From contig NC_057916.1 of assembly GCF_018873765.1 (NCBI RefSeq), forward strand, positions 11,178,001-11,242,000: DNA of 64,000 nucleotides. The letters are read 5' to 3'. Made by a program: the position numbers and the translations under genes. The notes beneath the pieces are model-generated. The model made no database searches. It had not been told where the DNA came from and was given only the letters and a program-made list of their open reading frames with translations. Position 1 is the first letter of the stretch. Every line of letters starts with the position of its first letter. This DNA comes from Telopea speciosissima. Its lineage: Eukaryota > Streptophyta > Magnoliopsida > Proteales > Proteaceae. Below are positions 1 to 11,300 of the stretch, piece after piece.

Positions 1-599
1 TAAAGGATCTTCATTGCTTTCCCAGTCGAGAGCTTCAAAGCTTCTTCGGCTTCTAAAAATAGTGCACTCACTCCCACCAAGTCAGTTGGCACTAGCTTTC
101 AGTTTCAGTGACTCCGATATCTTATCGCTCTCACTGTGTCGTCTCTTTCCGAGTCGAATTTCTCAATTTTTTATTTTTGGGTAGAAAGAGTCCAATTCCT
201 CAATAAGAGAAAGCTCTTTTATGGGGTCTTATCCAAATTTGGAGAAGGGAAAAAGACAGAGGTGGGGGAATCAACAGAGACAGGCTAAAATATCAACATC
301 AAAATTATGATATTGCGGGTCTAGGTCTTTTTGGAGCCTAGCACTTGTCCCGCATTAGAAATCATGGAACCGCCATTGGGTCTGTTAATTTTTATTTTTA
401 ATTTTAATTTTAATTAAATACAATTGAGACAGCTGGTTAATGCATTAACCTTTTTCTATTAGAGATACCCGCATTAACCTTTTTCGCTTCTTATCCACTC
501 CAACCTTTTTCTCTTCTCCTTAATCCTCATCCACTCCACAGTAGTGGTATTTTTATGGGTTGTTTGGAAAGGGTTCTCCAAGTGGGTCTTGGTTCCATA
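1..599. other. Gene-free left edge
   Basis: I see no ORF with family features on either strand. The first 200 bases are pyrimidine-rich and could be leader or promoter of a gene outside the window, but nothing confirms this. Bases 390-420 are A/T-only low complexity. Confidence 0.4.
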
Positions 600-776
600 C
601 ATGGCAGCTTAGATCAAGAGCGTATCCAATGCATGAGACTCCCGTCACTCACAAGGGTTATAATGTACGTAGTCTTACCTTTACTTTCACAAATAGGCTA
701 TTTCTAGACTCGAACCCATGACCAATTGATCACAATACAGCAATCTTTACCATTGCTCCAAGGCCCAACCTCACAT
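600..776 (-). mobile_element. Au-type SINE
   Basis: Read on the minus strand, the block begins with a tRNA-like head: an A-box region in GGGCCTTGGAGCAATGGTAA, then a B box in CATGGGTTCGAGTCT. The body matches what I recall of the plant Au SINE family, including the stretch equivalent to AAGACTACGTACATTATAA and the CATGCATTGGATACGCTC-like 3' part. Au SINEs are non-autonomous retroposons spread across many angiosperms. The copy is nearly full length but diverged. I did not find a clear target-site duplication, so the ends are approximate. Confidence 0.8.
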
Positions 777-799
777 GACAGGTTAGAGTGTTGGACCAT

Positions 800-1012
800 G
801 GATTTAAAAACCAGATCAGATTGAATCAATCCGTTTCAATTTCGGCTGATCCATATTAGACCAATCCCAACTAAATTGATAGGGTTAGGGATCTACAGGT
901 GGATTCTAGGGTGTTATGTGTCTATTCAGGCCAATCCATATCAAAGTCAATCTAGATCTTGATTTCGTATTGGAATTGGTCTGGATCCCAATTTCATATT
1001 TTAAAACCTTAG
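800..1012. repeat. Family J dispersed repeat (GGTATCGGATCGG-rich)
   Basis: A diverged copy of a dispersed non-coding repeat built from ATCGG/GATCC-type words (GATCAGATTGAATCAATCCG, GGAATTGGTCTGGATCCC). Better copies lie at 27110-27345, 34480-34972, 40855-41275 and 54655-55085. No coding potential. Confidence 0.45.
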
Positions 1013-1476
1013 GTTAAACAAATTCTAACTTTGTAGATATATGACCCAAATCCGTTGCTCACATGTCAAGCTTCATTCCAAAAATCACGTATGTATGGAG
1101 AGGAGGTGCATCCCAAAATTTTATAACTGCCACATAATATGTAGACATACGTGTGACTATTTGTTTGAATTTTAACATTAAGTTTGTTATGTGGCATGTC
1201 CATACTTTTTCTAAGATATCCAACAGTTATAATTGTCACATCACCCTTTCATGAAGTATAAATAGATAATATGTCTTCAAAACCTTCACCAGAGATTTAG
1301 AAAAACTTTTTCACCTACATCACTTTGGTCATCTTAATTCTATAAATGTAAGGAAGCAGTTTTCTTTCACCCATGGTCAAAGGAGATCGAGGGGTTTGGA
1401 TGGTGTACAAGGATTTCAAAGAACAATCGAGAGGTATTATCAACTTCGTACTATAGGGGGCAAAGCTTTTATGACC

Positions 1477-2080
1477 CTATATAGGTGTAATACGGAAACT
1501 AAAACAAGAAGAGGGAGGGAATGAATCCCAACTAATAAAATTCATATGCTCAGTAACAAAGGAAGCTAAAGAGTCTGCCACAAAGTTACTCTGCCTAACA
1601 CATGGATAAGTGAACATGGAACAGTCTTGAACTAAGAAAATAGATAGTTTGAGATCATGGAAGTGATCCTCCATGTCCAACCATAAAAAGATTGGTTGAG
1701 TAGATATTGATGACCAACAGAGAGTCTCCTTCAAGAATGAGGTGCTTATAGTTGCATTGAATTACGGTGTGAAGTGCTTGTCTAGTTATAAGAATTTCTG
1801 CTACATAAGCGTATGTGTATCCCACATACTTTGAGAAACCCGAAAAGCGCCCATGGTGATATCTGAAAACTCCACACAAACCTTCATGACCAAGGGAGCC
1901 AAGACAAGCCCCATCAACATTTGCATCAATGAAATTCTTTGAAGGTGAGGACCAAGAGATACTAAATGTGTTATAGACCAAACCCTTCATGATATCATAA
2001 GAATGGTAGTCCATTGCGAGTTGCATGCTTTTGTATGCAACCTCATAAGGAGACCTCAAATCATTACGAAAGCAAAGCAT
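1477..2080 (-). pseudogene. RNase H (RVT_3) relic of LINE ORF2
   Basis: The frame from 2080 down to 1655 encodes a segment with NVDGACLGSLGHEG, GLCGVFRYHHGRF, AEILITRQAL and LILEGDSLLVI. These correspond to the DG, GG-R-G, E and D signatures of the plant RVT_3 RNase H fold. The end of the domain continues in another frame, 1734 to 1477, as DCSMFTYPCVRQSNFVADSL, the usual R-x-N-x-x-A-D-x-L tail. The frame change falls in the overlap 1655-1734, so a single frameshift separates two halves of one domain. This is a retrotransposon domain, not a host RNase H gene. Confidence 0.75.
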
Positions 2081-3060
2081 TGTTAATTGAGGGACAAATA
2101 TGTCAAAGCGCTTTTATATGTTAGAAAAATGCTAAAGGATATTTGACATAACAGCACACACACCCAATAGTTTTGTTGTTTGAAGAAAACTGATTAACTT
2201 GTTGGTTGATGCCTTGCCAGTAGAGTGTAGGTTCCCAAGAAGTCATGGGTTTGACTCTCATGTCTTCACCTTTTGCCATAAGGCACTACCTTCCCCCTCC
2301 CCCCTACTACCACCCCCTCTCTTTTGTAGTTGTAGTGAAATTCCATATTGGAAATAATTATCCAAGCCACACATAAATAAGAGGGGATAGAGTACTTATA
2401 TGAATCATAAACAAATTGAAGTTGATAACGAGAAAAACAAACACCATATATAGCATCATGAACCTGAAAATACATGATGAAACTTAATGAATTAGTGGGG
2501 CTGAGTTGTGCTATCGATCATTCTCCTTAAAACTATTGATGCCTCCTATGGTGCAAACCAGGTTCACGTGGATCAGTTTATAAGATAAAACATATTTGCA
2601 GACCCCTCCAATAATCGTTGCACTTGCGTATTGGGACATCTCGAGACATTTCAAAGTTAATCTCAATTGACTAAAATAAAATAGATGTTGAGATTGTCTA
2701 AAATTGTTTGGGAAATAGGCGCTAACTCTCTCTATATATAACAGAGGAAGAGACACCTCCAAGGGGTTTCTCCAAAAAACATGCCCAAACAACATATCAT
2801 TTCCCACAAGATATGTTTGTTGATCATTTAAACACATCTTCTAATAAATACATCTATTGATCATTTAGGTGTCTATTAAGAATAGACACGACCATCTAAT
2901 ATTTTGAATTATATATTTAAATGATTTAAAATTTTCAACAGTCCAATTGGGCAATTAGATAGGATCGCTAAAAAAAATAGTTTTGTTGTTTTACGAGCCT
3001 CGAAGCTAATAAACGTGCAACCGAATCTTTAATGCTTATGGTGTTATTCAAAGTGAAAGT

Positions 3061-3235
3061 GAAATCTGATGGAACCCAAACGATTCTCGCATAAGAGCAA
3101 TTAAGGAGCAAATGATAAGTGCCTTTAGAGGACTCAATGCAGAGATGACATTGATTGTTAAGTTGGAATCCCCACTTGTTGAGTAGCCCTTAATGGGGTA
3201 CTTTGTCTAAAAAGAAGTTTCCAAAGAAAGACTTT
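3061..3235 (-). pseudogene. zf-RVT zinc-binding relic of LINE ORF2
   Basis: Minus-strand translation of 3177-3061 gives KWGFQLNNQCHLCIES followed by TYHLLLNCSYARIVW. This keeps the C-x2-C pair and the H-x4-C pair with the trailing VW that define the zf-RVT domain placed between reverse transcriptase and RNase H in plant LINEs. The preceding FLWKLLF-type segment (about 3235-3180) lies in a different frame, so at least one indel separates them. Not functional. Confidence 0.7.
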
Positions 3236-3300
3236 TCCTCAAAGAGCATTCCTTAGATCCCAACTTGTTTTCCATATGGGATTGATTTGATAGGATTCCT

Positions 3301-5505
3301 CTTATATTTTCAGCTAATACCTGTAGATGGATTGAAAATTTTCAAGCCATTCAATAAGAATGTAAGATACGGAGTTTCAACACGAATCGTCATGTGGCTT
3401 ATTCAGGTCAAAAGAAAACCTACTAGTGGAGAAGGGCTTACCAAATAAAACTCCATTCAAGTCTGTCATAGGCCTTACTATTTTTGTTTTCGTTTAACAT
3501 TATAGGCCTTACTCTTTTTTTTTGGCATGATGTTACACTTGCATCTTCTTCTCTCCTCTTTACATAATGCAAGAGTTTGTGACTTATGAGCACATTTGGA
3601 TGTGTCTTAAATTAATAAATCTATTACGGTTAAAAGAGATTATCTTGTGTCGAATAGGCCTTAATCAATGATACTATAAGAACAATAACGATTTTATATG
3701 CAAAGTTACATATAAAATCAAGTAATTATGAAAATTAAACTTTATAAACTAATATTAATATATTATATGCCTCACTCAACTTCTTAAAAAGGCATTCAAT
3801 GTCCCACCCACACAACCCCCTCCCCCCCAAAAAAAAAAAAATTTAAATGAGAGAACTACTTAAGTGATTCTATGACCAACATATTTCATAACTCATGATA
3901 GAAAATCCCTAAGAATCCATCTGGACCTGAAGCTTTGAAAGTGGATATATATTCATAACAATATGCTTGATTTTCTACCTAATCATGCATCAAATGTTAA
4001 TTGTCTTATTCTAAACTAGATCTCGAATGACAGCGAAATAATCATTCATAAATAGGGGCAGTGCATGAGGCATATATTTGCCGAAAATGAGCATGGATGG
4101 CATTGGCAATATCTTCCCCCTCTAACATATTAAGGCCTCAATAAAAAATTTTAATGAAATAAAAACTAAATTAATTTAAGAAAATAAAACATTATCCATA
4201 TTATGAGTTATCAAATCCGTTAGGCCTTGGTAATTTAGTGATAATATTCAATTATGGATTCTCCTTTTAAGGGTAGTTAGGTCAAAGTATCTCTACTAGA
4301 ATCTCCATAAGTGGTTCAATTGTTCAAATATAATGATGTATCCATTGCCTCAGTGCTTGGGACGGGTGCCCTATGAATTTTTTTTTTGGGGGGTAAAACC
4401 CTATGATCTGAGGCAGCTACCTACCCGTTGATAGGGAACCTTTGTATTGAAGGATGGGCCTTAAAGGAGCATATTTGATGCAGAATATCTAAAATATTTA
4501 AAATAATGAGGCCCACAACAAGGCCCATATCCATTAATGAGTGAATCTATTTTTCAATGGTATGTATCGTATGAGTCAACTGTCAAATTAAAATTGGAAG
4601 CTAAAAAAATAAAATGAAATCGACTGTTTAAAATTGAATTGAATCGTATAAAAATTAAGTGTTGGATTCGATCTTGATTTTAAAAAGTTAAATTTCATTT
4701 GGTTCGGTTTGATTTCGCTTTTTATATTAAAAATTATTTGTTTGAACTGAATCAAACCATACTAAACTTAAAATCATGCGTCTTTGTTAAAGATTGAAAA
4801 GACATCAAATTTGACGTTGTGGGATGAACCGAGTTTTCAGAAGTAGACCATTTACAACCGTTGATGGATGTACTTTTCATGCACCCACCAAGCATGAAAA
4901 CTTTCTCATTGAAGGGATTGCATGAGTACCTTCATGGTGTTGTAATTTCTTTATCAATTTTGATTGTTTGAACAAATTTTTTGTTTTTTGTTTTTTAATT
5001 TGCATACAAAAATTTATTTTTATTTAAACCAAATTTGAACCAGATTAATGAGAACGTATATGAACCAAATGAAACCAAATCATTTCGCCCTAATGAACCA
5101 AAACCAAACTGACAAAAAATGAAAGCAAATCAATGAAGGGACAGTCTTCTAAGGCACACTTGGTGGTACTTAATATGTCACTAAGTATCCATTTTTTACA
5201 TGGTAAGATAAAACTTCTATTGATTTAGTTTTTCTTCACCGTAGGTGAATGGAAAATCTCTTCATCGATGGCGATTTAACGTTATAATTGAAGTTTGGAA
5301 AGATTGAATGTCATCTCTTAACTCTCCTCCCTTGTTATTGAAGGCATGAAATACTCTTCTCCGATCCAATTAGGGAGTCATATCATGTAAGGGAAAGAAA
5401 TTCTATCTTCACCATGGGCTGAGATAAATTGAGTCCAAACTTTAAAAGGTACTTAAATATCAATCTTAGTTTTTTTAATTTAATAATTAAAAAAATAGGA
5501 AAATG
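3301..5505. other. Gene-free AT-rich stretch
   Basis: No ORF with family features. Bases 4560-5110 contain many diverged words of the GAACCAAA/TTCGGTTTG type, probably an old dispersed repeat. A/T runs lie at 3828-3842 and 4980-5000. The left part may hold unrecognised 5' sequence of the LINE relic. Confidence 0.4.
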
Positions 5506-5652
5506 AGTGTTAACCGGTGATGCATGTGAGCGTGTGACGTGAAAAGACAACCGCACCCCTAAACCTTTCCACCTTTTTAAGGATGTGATAATCTTTTTGC
5601 ATCGAGCTGTGTCTAGGATACACGCTCATACAAAACACTGGTTAGAGTTATT
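5506..5652. mobile_element. MITE-like inverted repeat, family D copy 1
   Basis: Terminal inverted repeats begin near TAACCGGTGATGCATGTGAG and, on the complement of the right end, TAACCAGTGTTTTGTATGAG, continuing in both to GCGTGT. The centre contains CCCCTAAACCTTTCCA. A second copy at 20733-20889 shares both ends and the centre. No coding potential. Non-autonomous DNA transposon is the best reading; the superfamily is not determined. Confidence 0.65.
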
Positions 5653-6428
5653 TCTCCCTTATAAAATACATAGATTTAACACATGTTTGAAATATGTTAA
5701 GGATAAGATCGTAAGATTTGGCGTTTGGCTAATCGAAGAGGTAAAGAGGTACACGCATGCTACCCATACGTTGTTTGATTTGATATAATCTTTTTTTGGT
5801 AGATTTGATTTGATATAACCAACCGTCCATGCATGTGGTTCAAAAAAGTAGGACACTGGAGGAATATTTTCCTTCCATCTTTTACTAATAGGAAATTTTC
5901 ATTAACGTAATCGTGATTAATGGAGACTAAAATGAGATGCTTAACTTATTCTTTGCTTGTCCCGTCCATCCATAAAACATAGGGTGGTTGGAGTATCGAG
6001 GTGAATAATTAAATTCCTCAAAATTATCGGTTGGAGCCAGCCAGCCCTTCAATCACATTTTCAATGCTATTTTAGGAACACAACCCCACACGCATGACCC
6101 ACGTCACCCACCCACACAAGGCGTCAAATGTTTTGTTTTTTTTCAGTAAACGTCAAATGTTTTGTAATAAAGTGAAATTGGCACAACTCATAGATTTTGA
6201 TTCAATTGGAATTGACCAAAATTGGCGTGAACCCTATAAAGAAGAGTATAAGACCCCACCCTTGTACGGATATGGGCTTTTAACTTGTAAAGTGTGGACC
6301 ACGGGATCTTCTCATCCACATAATTATCTTTTTGTGCCAAGGTGGGCCCATCACAAAGGTAGCCCGGAGGGAATTGGGCACTGGGGACCGAGGGAGGGAT
6401 GGAATGGAGAAATTTCGTGCCACTCAAT

Positions 6429-6609
6429 GGAAACTGATCTCCTCCAGATCCCTGTTGGGCTAAGATCTCCAGTTCCTCTAATAGAGGGTGGTGGACCTCA
6501 ACGGGGTAGACTGTTTAGGCAGGGTAGGGTGGTCATTCCAGTCTTTCCTTGTTAGAAGAATTGGAAATTAGGCCAGATAGAGAAGAGAACTAGAGAAAAT
6601 AAAGATCTA
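6429..6609. mobile_element. Mutator-like MITE, family A copy 1
   Basis: The left end starts GGAAACTGATCTCCTCC; the complement of the right end reads TAGATCTTTATTTTCTC, then CTAGTTCTC. The element is flanked by the 9-bp direct repeat CCACTCAAT at 6420-6428 and 6610-6618. Two other copies also have 9-bp duplications of different sequence. The interior carries CAGTTCCTCTAATAGAGG and TAGGGTGGTCATTCCA, shared across the family. A 153-codon ORF overlapping it (6094-6555) has no family features. Confidence 0.75.
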
Positions 6610-7014
6610 CCACTCAATGGGAAGTAAGAGAGTTGATCACTCAACCTTCCTGGACCTATCCTAATCATTGGGATCAATTCATTAGATACGATACCAGGTT
6701 TTTAAACCTTGCTTATAAAGACCCATTTTCAAATGAACCATATACATCGCATGTGGTAGATCATATGGAGCCCAAAGTGCTTGGATAGAGGGGGAAACAC
6801 GTGTAACACAATGGTGACCGTGGTGGGAGACCTATTGGAATTAGCCAAAACATATCTAAATCTTAGTTTGTAAAATTGGATTGAATCGACCAAGGCCTAT
6901 CCTAATTCCAATCGACCTGGATTGGATCGATCCTAAGTGGAAACTAGGGTTTAGGGTTTTTTGTAACTGATTTCCACCATTTTTGGACTAATTTTGGTTG
7001 AATTGAAATGAATA

Positions 7015-7170
7015 ATTATCATTTCCAATTTGCGGGCACCTCCAATTCCTCTAATAAGAGGGGGGGGGGAGTGAAACCCATCTTGGATAGTATTTTCAGA
7101 CAAGGGGTAGGATGGTCATTTTTGCCCCATCTGAGGAATTGATGGAATTATAGGAGGCAACGAATTGGAG
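7015..7170. mobile_element. Family A MITE copy 2
   Basis: Contains the family hallmarks CAATTCCTCTAATAAGAGG, a G-run, and TAGGATGGTCATTTTTGCCC, followed by the complementary GAGGAATTGATGGAATTATAGG. No target-site duplication was found and the ends are approximate. Confidence 0.55.
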
Positions 7171-8335
7171 GGAAAAATAATTCGATTGAAATCATCCAGA
7201 AGCGATTCAAAACCCAATTCCTGATTTTCAAACTTTAACCAAATCAATTGGAAATTGAAATCAGCTTCAACCAATTTCAATCCAATCATGGGGCTGGCGC
7301 CTGACGTGCTCATGGCTGAGTTGTCTGGCGTAGATACCGACACATACTCACGAATGTGTGTCAACCAGCGCAGCCGTCGGATGCTTCCAAGGAAAGGAGC
7401 TCAACGCTTGGAACGACGTGGTCCTCAGGAAACTCAATCTAAACTCACTTCGAAGTTGACGAAGTCCAGCTGGCTTGACCAGAATCGTCCCTGTGACTCG
7501 GCCCAACCCATGTTCCTTGGATCCACTCAATAACGTTAATATTGTATTATTGTTCTTCGGTCGTTATAGTCCGGTAACACATCGGCAACCGTTTCGTATA
7601 CGGATACACGAGTCGCCTATTTAAATACAATTTATCCCACAAAGAGTCGTGGACGATTCATGAGGAAAGCTGACAACGACGTTAGATCCGAATCTTCTTT
7701 TTTCCTTCTTCCTTAGTGTGGAAGAATCTACCTTCTCCCTGATACCGAGACAAGGAAAAGAATTGTACTTCGAGCTGAGTATACAAACACTTGGATTAGA
7801 ATCTTTTATCTCTGTTCCGTCAGAGACAATTTAATATAGTAGCCCCTTGTGTCATCGTTACCATGTATATGTGGCTGTTCGGTAACGAACAAAGTAGAAA
7901 ATAGACGCCTAACAAACGCACTTCCGTCTTCCATTAATACGACAAGAACAAAAATATTTAACGGTCGTTAAACCCAAAAAACTATAATGCACCGTGGGAG
8001 TGTTGTTCACCTTCCGCGACACGAAGCGACACAAGCTTACGCTACTTCTTTATTGCTTGGTCGTTATAGCATGTAGAGTCCTTTCAGAGCTCAAATACCC
8101 GCTTTCCTATTTCAGCTCTGCATTTTCTAGCTGTTTCGTTGTGGATTCTTAAGTTACAGCTTTCCTATTTCAGCTCTGCATTTTCTGGCTGTTTCGTTGT
8201 GGATTCTTCTGAACTTAAGAAAGAAACAGTGATAGGAGTATTGGATTATTGATTTCCTTCCAAGGCGAAACCATCTTAATCTTCCGATTGAGAAGAAACT
8301 GGTTTTCCTTTCGATTTTCAAGAGTAGAGTCCGAG
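7171..8335 (+). promoter_or_regulatory. Upstream region and leader of the PITP gene
   Basis: This gene-free stretch directly precedes the PITP start codon. A TATA-like TATTTAAATA lies at 7618-7627, about 0.7 kb upstream; the leader could carry an intron or the real TATA may be elsewhere. A tandem duplication at 8101-8208 lies just before the start. Short ORFs here (such as 7255-7533) show no family signal. Transcript evidence would be needed to place the transcription start. Confidence 0.35.
8101..8208 (+). repeat. Tandem 50-bp duplication in the PITP leader
   Basis: The 50 bases at 8101-8150 recur at 8159-8208 with a single substitution (CTAGCTG versus CTGGCTG), separated by 8 bases. Each copy carries TTTCAGCTCTGCATTTTC, so each also contains a TTTCAG acceptor-like motif. 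Confidence 0.9.
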
Positions 8336-11300
8336 ATGGTTCAGATTAAAGAGTTGTATCCTTCTATCTTAGTAACTTTACTGTTTCGTTTTTTATATAG
8401 CTTCAAATGTTCGAAAAACCGTTTCCTGTAATTTTATTGTTATATATAATCAATTTGAGTATGTTCTTCCTCATTCATATTTAAGTAAGAACTGTATTTT
8501 CTAGTTTCTTCAAAGGATGTTCTCCGTATGATTTTCCTTGACCACAACCTTTTTTTTGTTGGGGTTTCTTCCCAAGTCGGATCGTCATGCCTATGTCAGT
8601 GGATGAGGTGTGAAAATAAATCGCTTCTGGCTTTGTTTGATCGAAAGAATTAGTTGTTCAATCTAACTCTTCAAAGTGATTAATAGTCGAGGGTGTGGTT
8701 ATTTGCTGAATTGTGTGGGCTTTCATTTGCAGTATCAAATAGCTCAGTCGTACATGGTCATGAAAATGCAGCAGAAGGATACTACAAGTAATGAAGGGGT
8801 GGTGATCTTAGAGAACAAGCCGTTCGAAGATGACGTTTTCGGAAAGGGTCAATATACATCGAAAATTTATCACTTGAAAAGGTATGAGAGAGACACTGCA
8901 CAATATTACTCTTGTGCTTTATAGAATCTCCTATCCTGCATGTCTCATGGTAGTCGAGCTAGTATTAGTGTATAACTATAATCTGAAAACTGGCATTGTA
9001 TGGTTCTTGTCCATGTAAACAGTTGACAAGAAAATAGGAGAAAAATACCAAAAACAAAGACGAATCCTTGGGCTTGGGTCATGCTATTGTCCAATGTCCA
9101 TATAGAACTTTTGAGGCTACAGGGTAGCGATCATGGTGACTTCATCTTTATATGTTTCCTCTAATCCTTCTATGATGCCTTCATGGCTAGTTTGACCTAT
9201 ATTTATAAGCTATAGCTTTTCATGGGTTATAGGATTTCCTGAGAGCCCATGAAAAACTCACCATGAATTTCGACCATTCTTATGAAGTTCTGATCTAATG
9301 ATTGAAAAACTTTAATCCTCTTGAAAGGGTGAATTTTGTCTAAGTTTTGGGCCAAGACCTGGAATAAATTTATCTGATCCCCCCCCCCTCGGATAAGTAA
9401 CAAGCGGTTTTCGTTATAGAGAATATAGAGATCCAAACAATCAACCAAGGGATCACCCAATTAAGGAAATGCTCCCCTTTCCCAATTCCTTTAGAACAAA
9501 TTATATTATATAAGGTACACACAAAAAGTTAAAAGCCTGCTCCTCAGAAAGTAAATTCATTCCCAAAACAAATTCTAGGTCAATGAAACTACTTGCTTTC
9601 TAAATTCATTTGCTGTATTTGCATTCCTTCGAATAAACCAGACGAGAAGCTAGGTGATGAATAAATCTGATAGAACGTGATTAATGCAATGAATATTTGG
9701 ATTGTTCTTTCAAACAACTAATTTTGTTAGCCAAGCGATCTTCAATCTCTGCGTCATAGGAACCTCTACTGATCAAATTAGAAAATAAGGGCATTCAGCT
9801 GAGTTCCTGGCGCTCTCACATTCCATGGCCGAAGTTCTTTATGACACTTGGTTCTGGACAATAAATGTTTCTTGACACTTCTAAACTGCTACACAGTGCT
9901 TTTGGAAATGTCGTGGGAGCACTTAATGACCATATGGCACTTCAGCTGCTCAACAGCCTGCCTATGCAGTAAAATAGGCATTCCTTTCTTGCCTGACAAT
10001 CTCAGGCCCTTGCTCCAAATTCTTAACTCATCACAGTTCCAGGCTGTAGGAATGGAGTATCGTTAACCATAATTTTGGACAAAGTTAAATGTTAGTATTT
10101 GAACAGGAATGGAATATAGTTAACCAAAATCTTGGACAAAGTTTAATGTTAGTAATTTGATCAGCAAATAATTGATTTTGGTCCACTATTGGGGTGGGGT
10201 GGGGAAGGTAAAGCCATTTTGAGAGGCTTGAATCTTATTTTTCATGCAACTTCTCCCGTGCAAAAAAAGGTTTTATGCAATTTCAGTACAATAAGTTTGT
10301 ATTGGGAAAGGGTATTTTGGTAATTTTATAACAAGAATAAGTTTGGTGGGATTGATTTTCTGTAACTATGGACTATTATTTTTAAGCATGCTTCAAAACA
10401 TGGCAAATCCAATTGAATTTAAATTCTGTTTAAACTGGTCTATTTTTCTAAAAATTGGTCAACCAGGATCCCTCATCATCAGCAAAGGAAGCCCTAGAGA
10501 AAACAGAACTTAAAAAAAAAAAAAAAGGATTGTTTGCAGCTTGGATAAAGAAACTTGGGGGGTAGTATGGACACTGCAACTGGCTCACTCAAATAAAGGC
10601 ATCAGTTATTCTCCTGACCCTACTAGTAAACTTCACTGACAATATGTCAACATCCTAGTTGATCTGTTCTAAATCAGTAAATCTCATCAATTTCTTATTG
10701 TACTTTGAACCATTCCTCAATATTGTACTATAGTATCATAATATTTATAGAGTTTACTCGTCCTTAGTTCTTTGGTTAAGTTCATATGATACTTTTACCC
10801 TTGATAGGATAGGAACACATGCCATGGACAAGAAATTCACACCGTTCAGAATTAGAGCCTTTCTCCTATCTGCTTTTCAACATAATTTTCACCTAACAGC
10901 TGGCATCTGTTTTCATGTATCACCGTTTGACAAATTGAAGGATAACCTTGCGTCCTTCTGCAGGGCACATTTTAGCTACACTTTAGAAATAAAAGTTTTG
11001 TTCTATGAAGGTGCTTCTTGTTAAATAGTTAAACATGTTTCGTCATTTCAGAACTGGAGGATAAAATTTAATCCTGCAGATCATGATATTTTTTTCAAAA
11101 TAACTTCACTTAAAAAATAAAGCCGTGCCACTTGTTCAAGGCCTTCATTCTTGAAGAGTTAAAGTCAAGCTTATAATCTCTAAAATCTGTTCATAATTTT
11201 TTGCAGTAAAGTTCCTACTTGGTTGTCTGCTTTAGTTCCAGCAGATGCTTTCGTCATGCAAGAGGAAGCCTGGGATGCATACCCAAGATGCAAGACAGGT

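Larger units (their letters stand above)
1477..3300 (-). mobile_element. Decayed L1-type LINE, 3' portion
   Basis: Two conserved C-terminal modules of plant L1-type LINE ORF2 occur in the correct order on the minus strand: a zf-RVT zinc-binding segment near 3061-3235 and an RNase H (RVT_3) segment at 1477-2080. The region between them has no continuous frame, with only short ORFs. No intact reverse-transcriptase core is visible upstream. Frameshifts and stops mean this is dead. I could not fix the element ends or a target-site duplication. Confidence 0.75.

Noticed and set aside
700..720. tRNA B-box-like sequence as a tRNA gene
   Set aside because: No acceptor stem or full cloverleaf; it is the head of an Au SINE.
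5555..5570. CCCTAAACC as interstitial telomere repeat
   Set aside because: Single occurrence within a MITE family core, also present at the same place in the second copy.
6094..6555. 153-aa plus-strand ORF
   Set aside because: Its 3' part is family A MITE sequence and no protein family features are visible.
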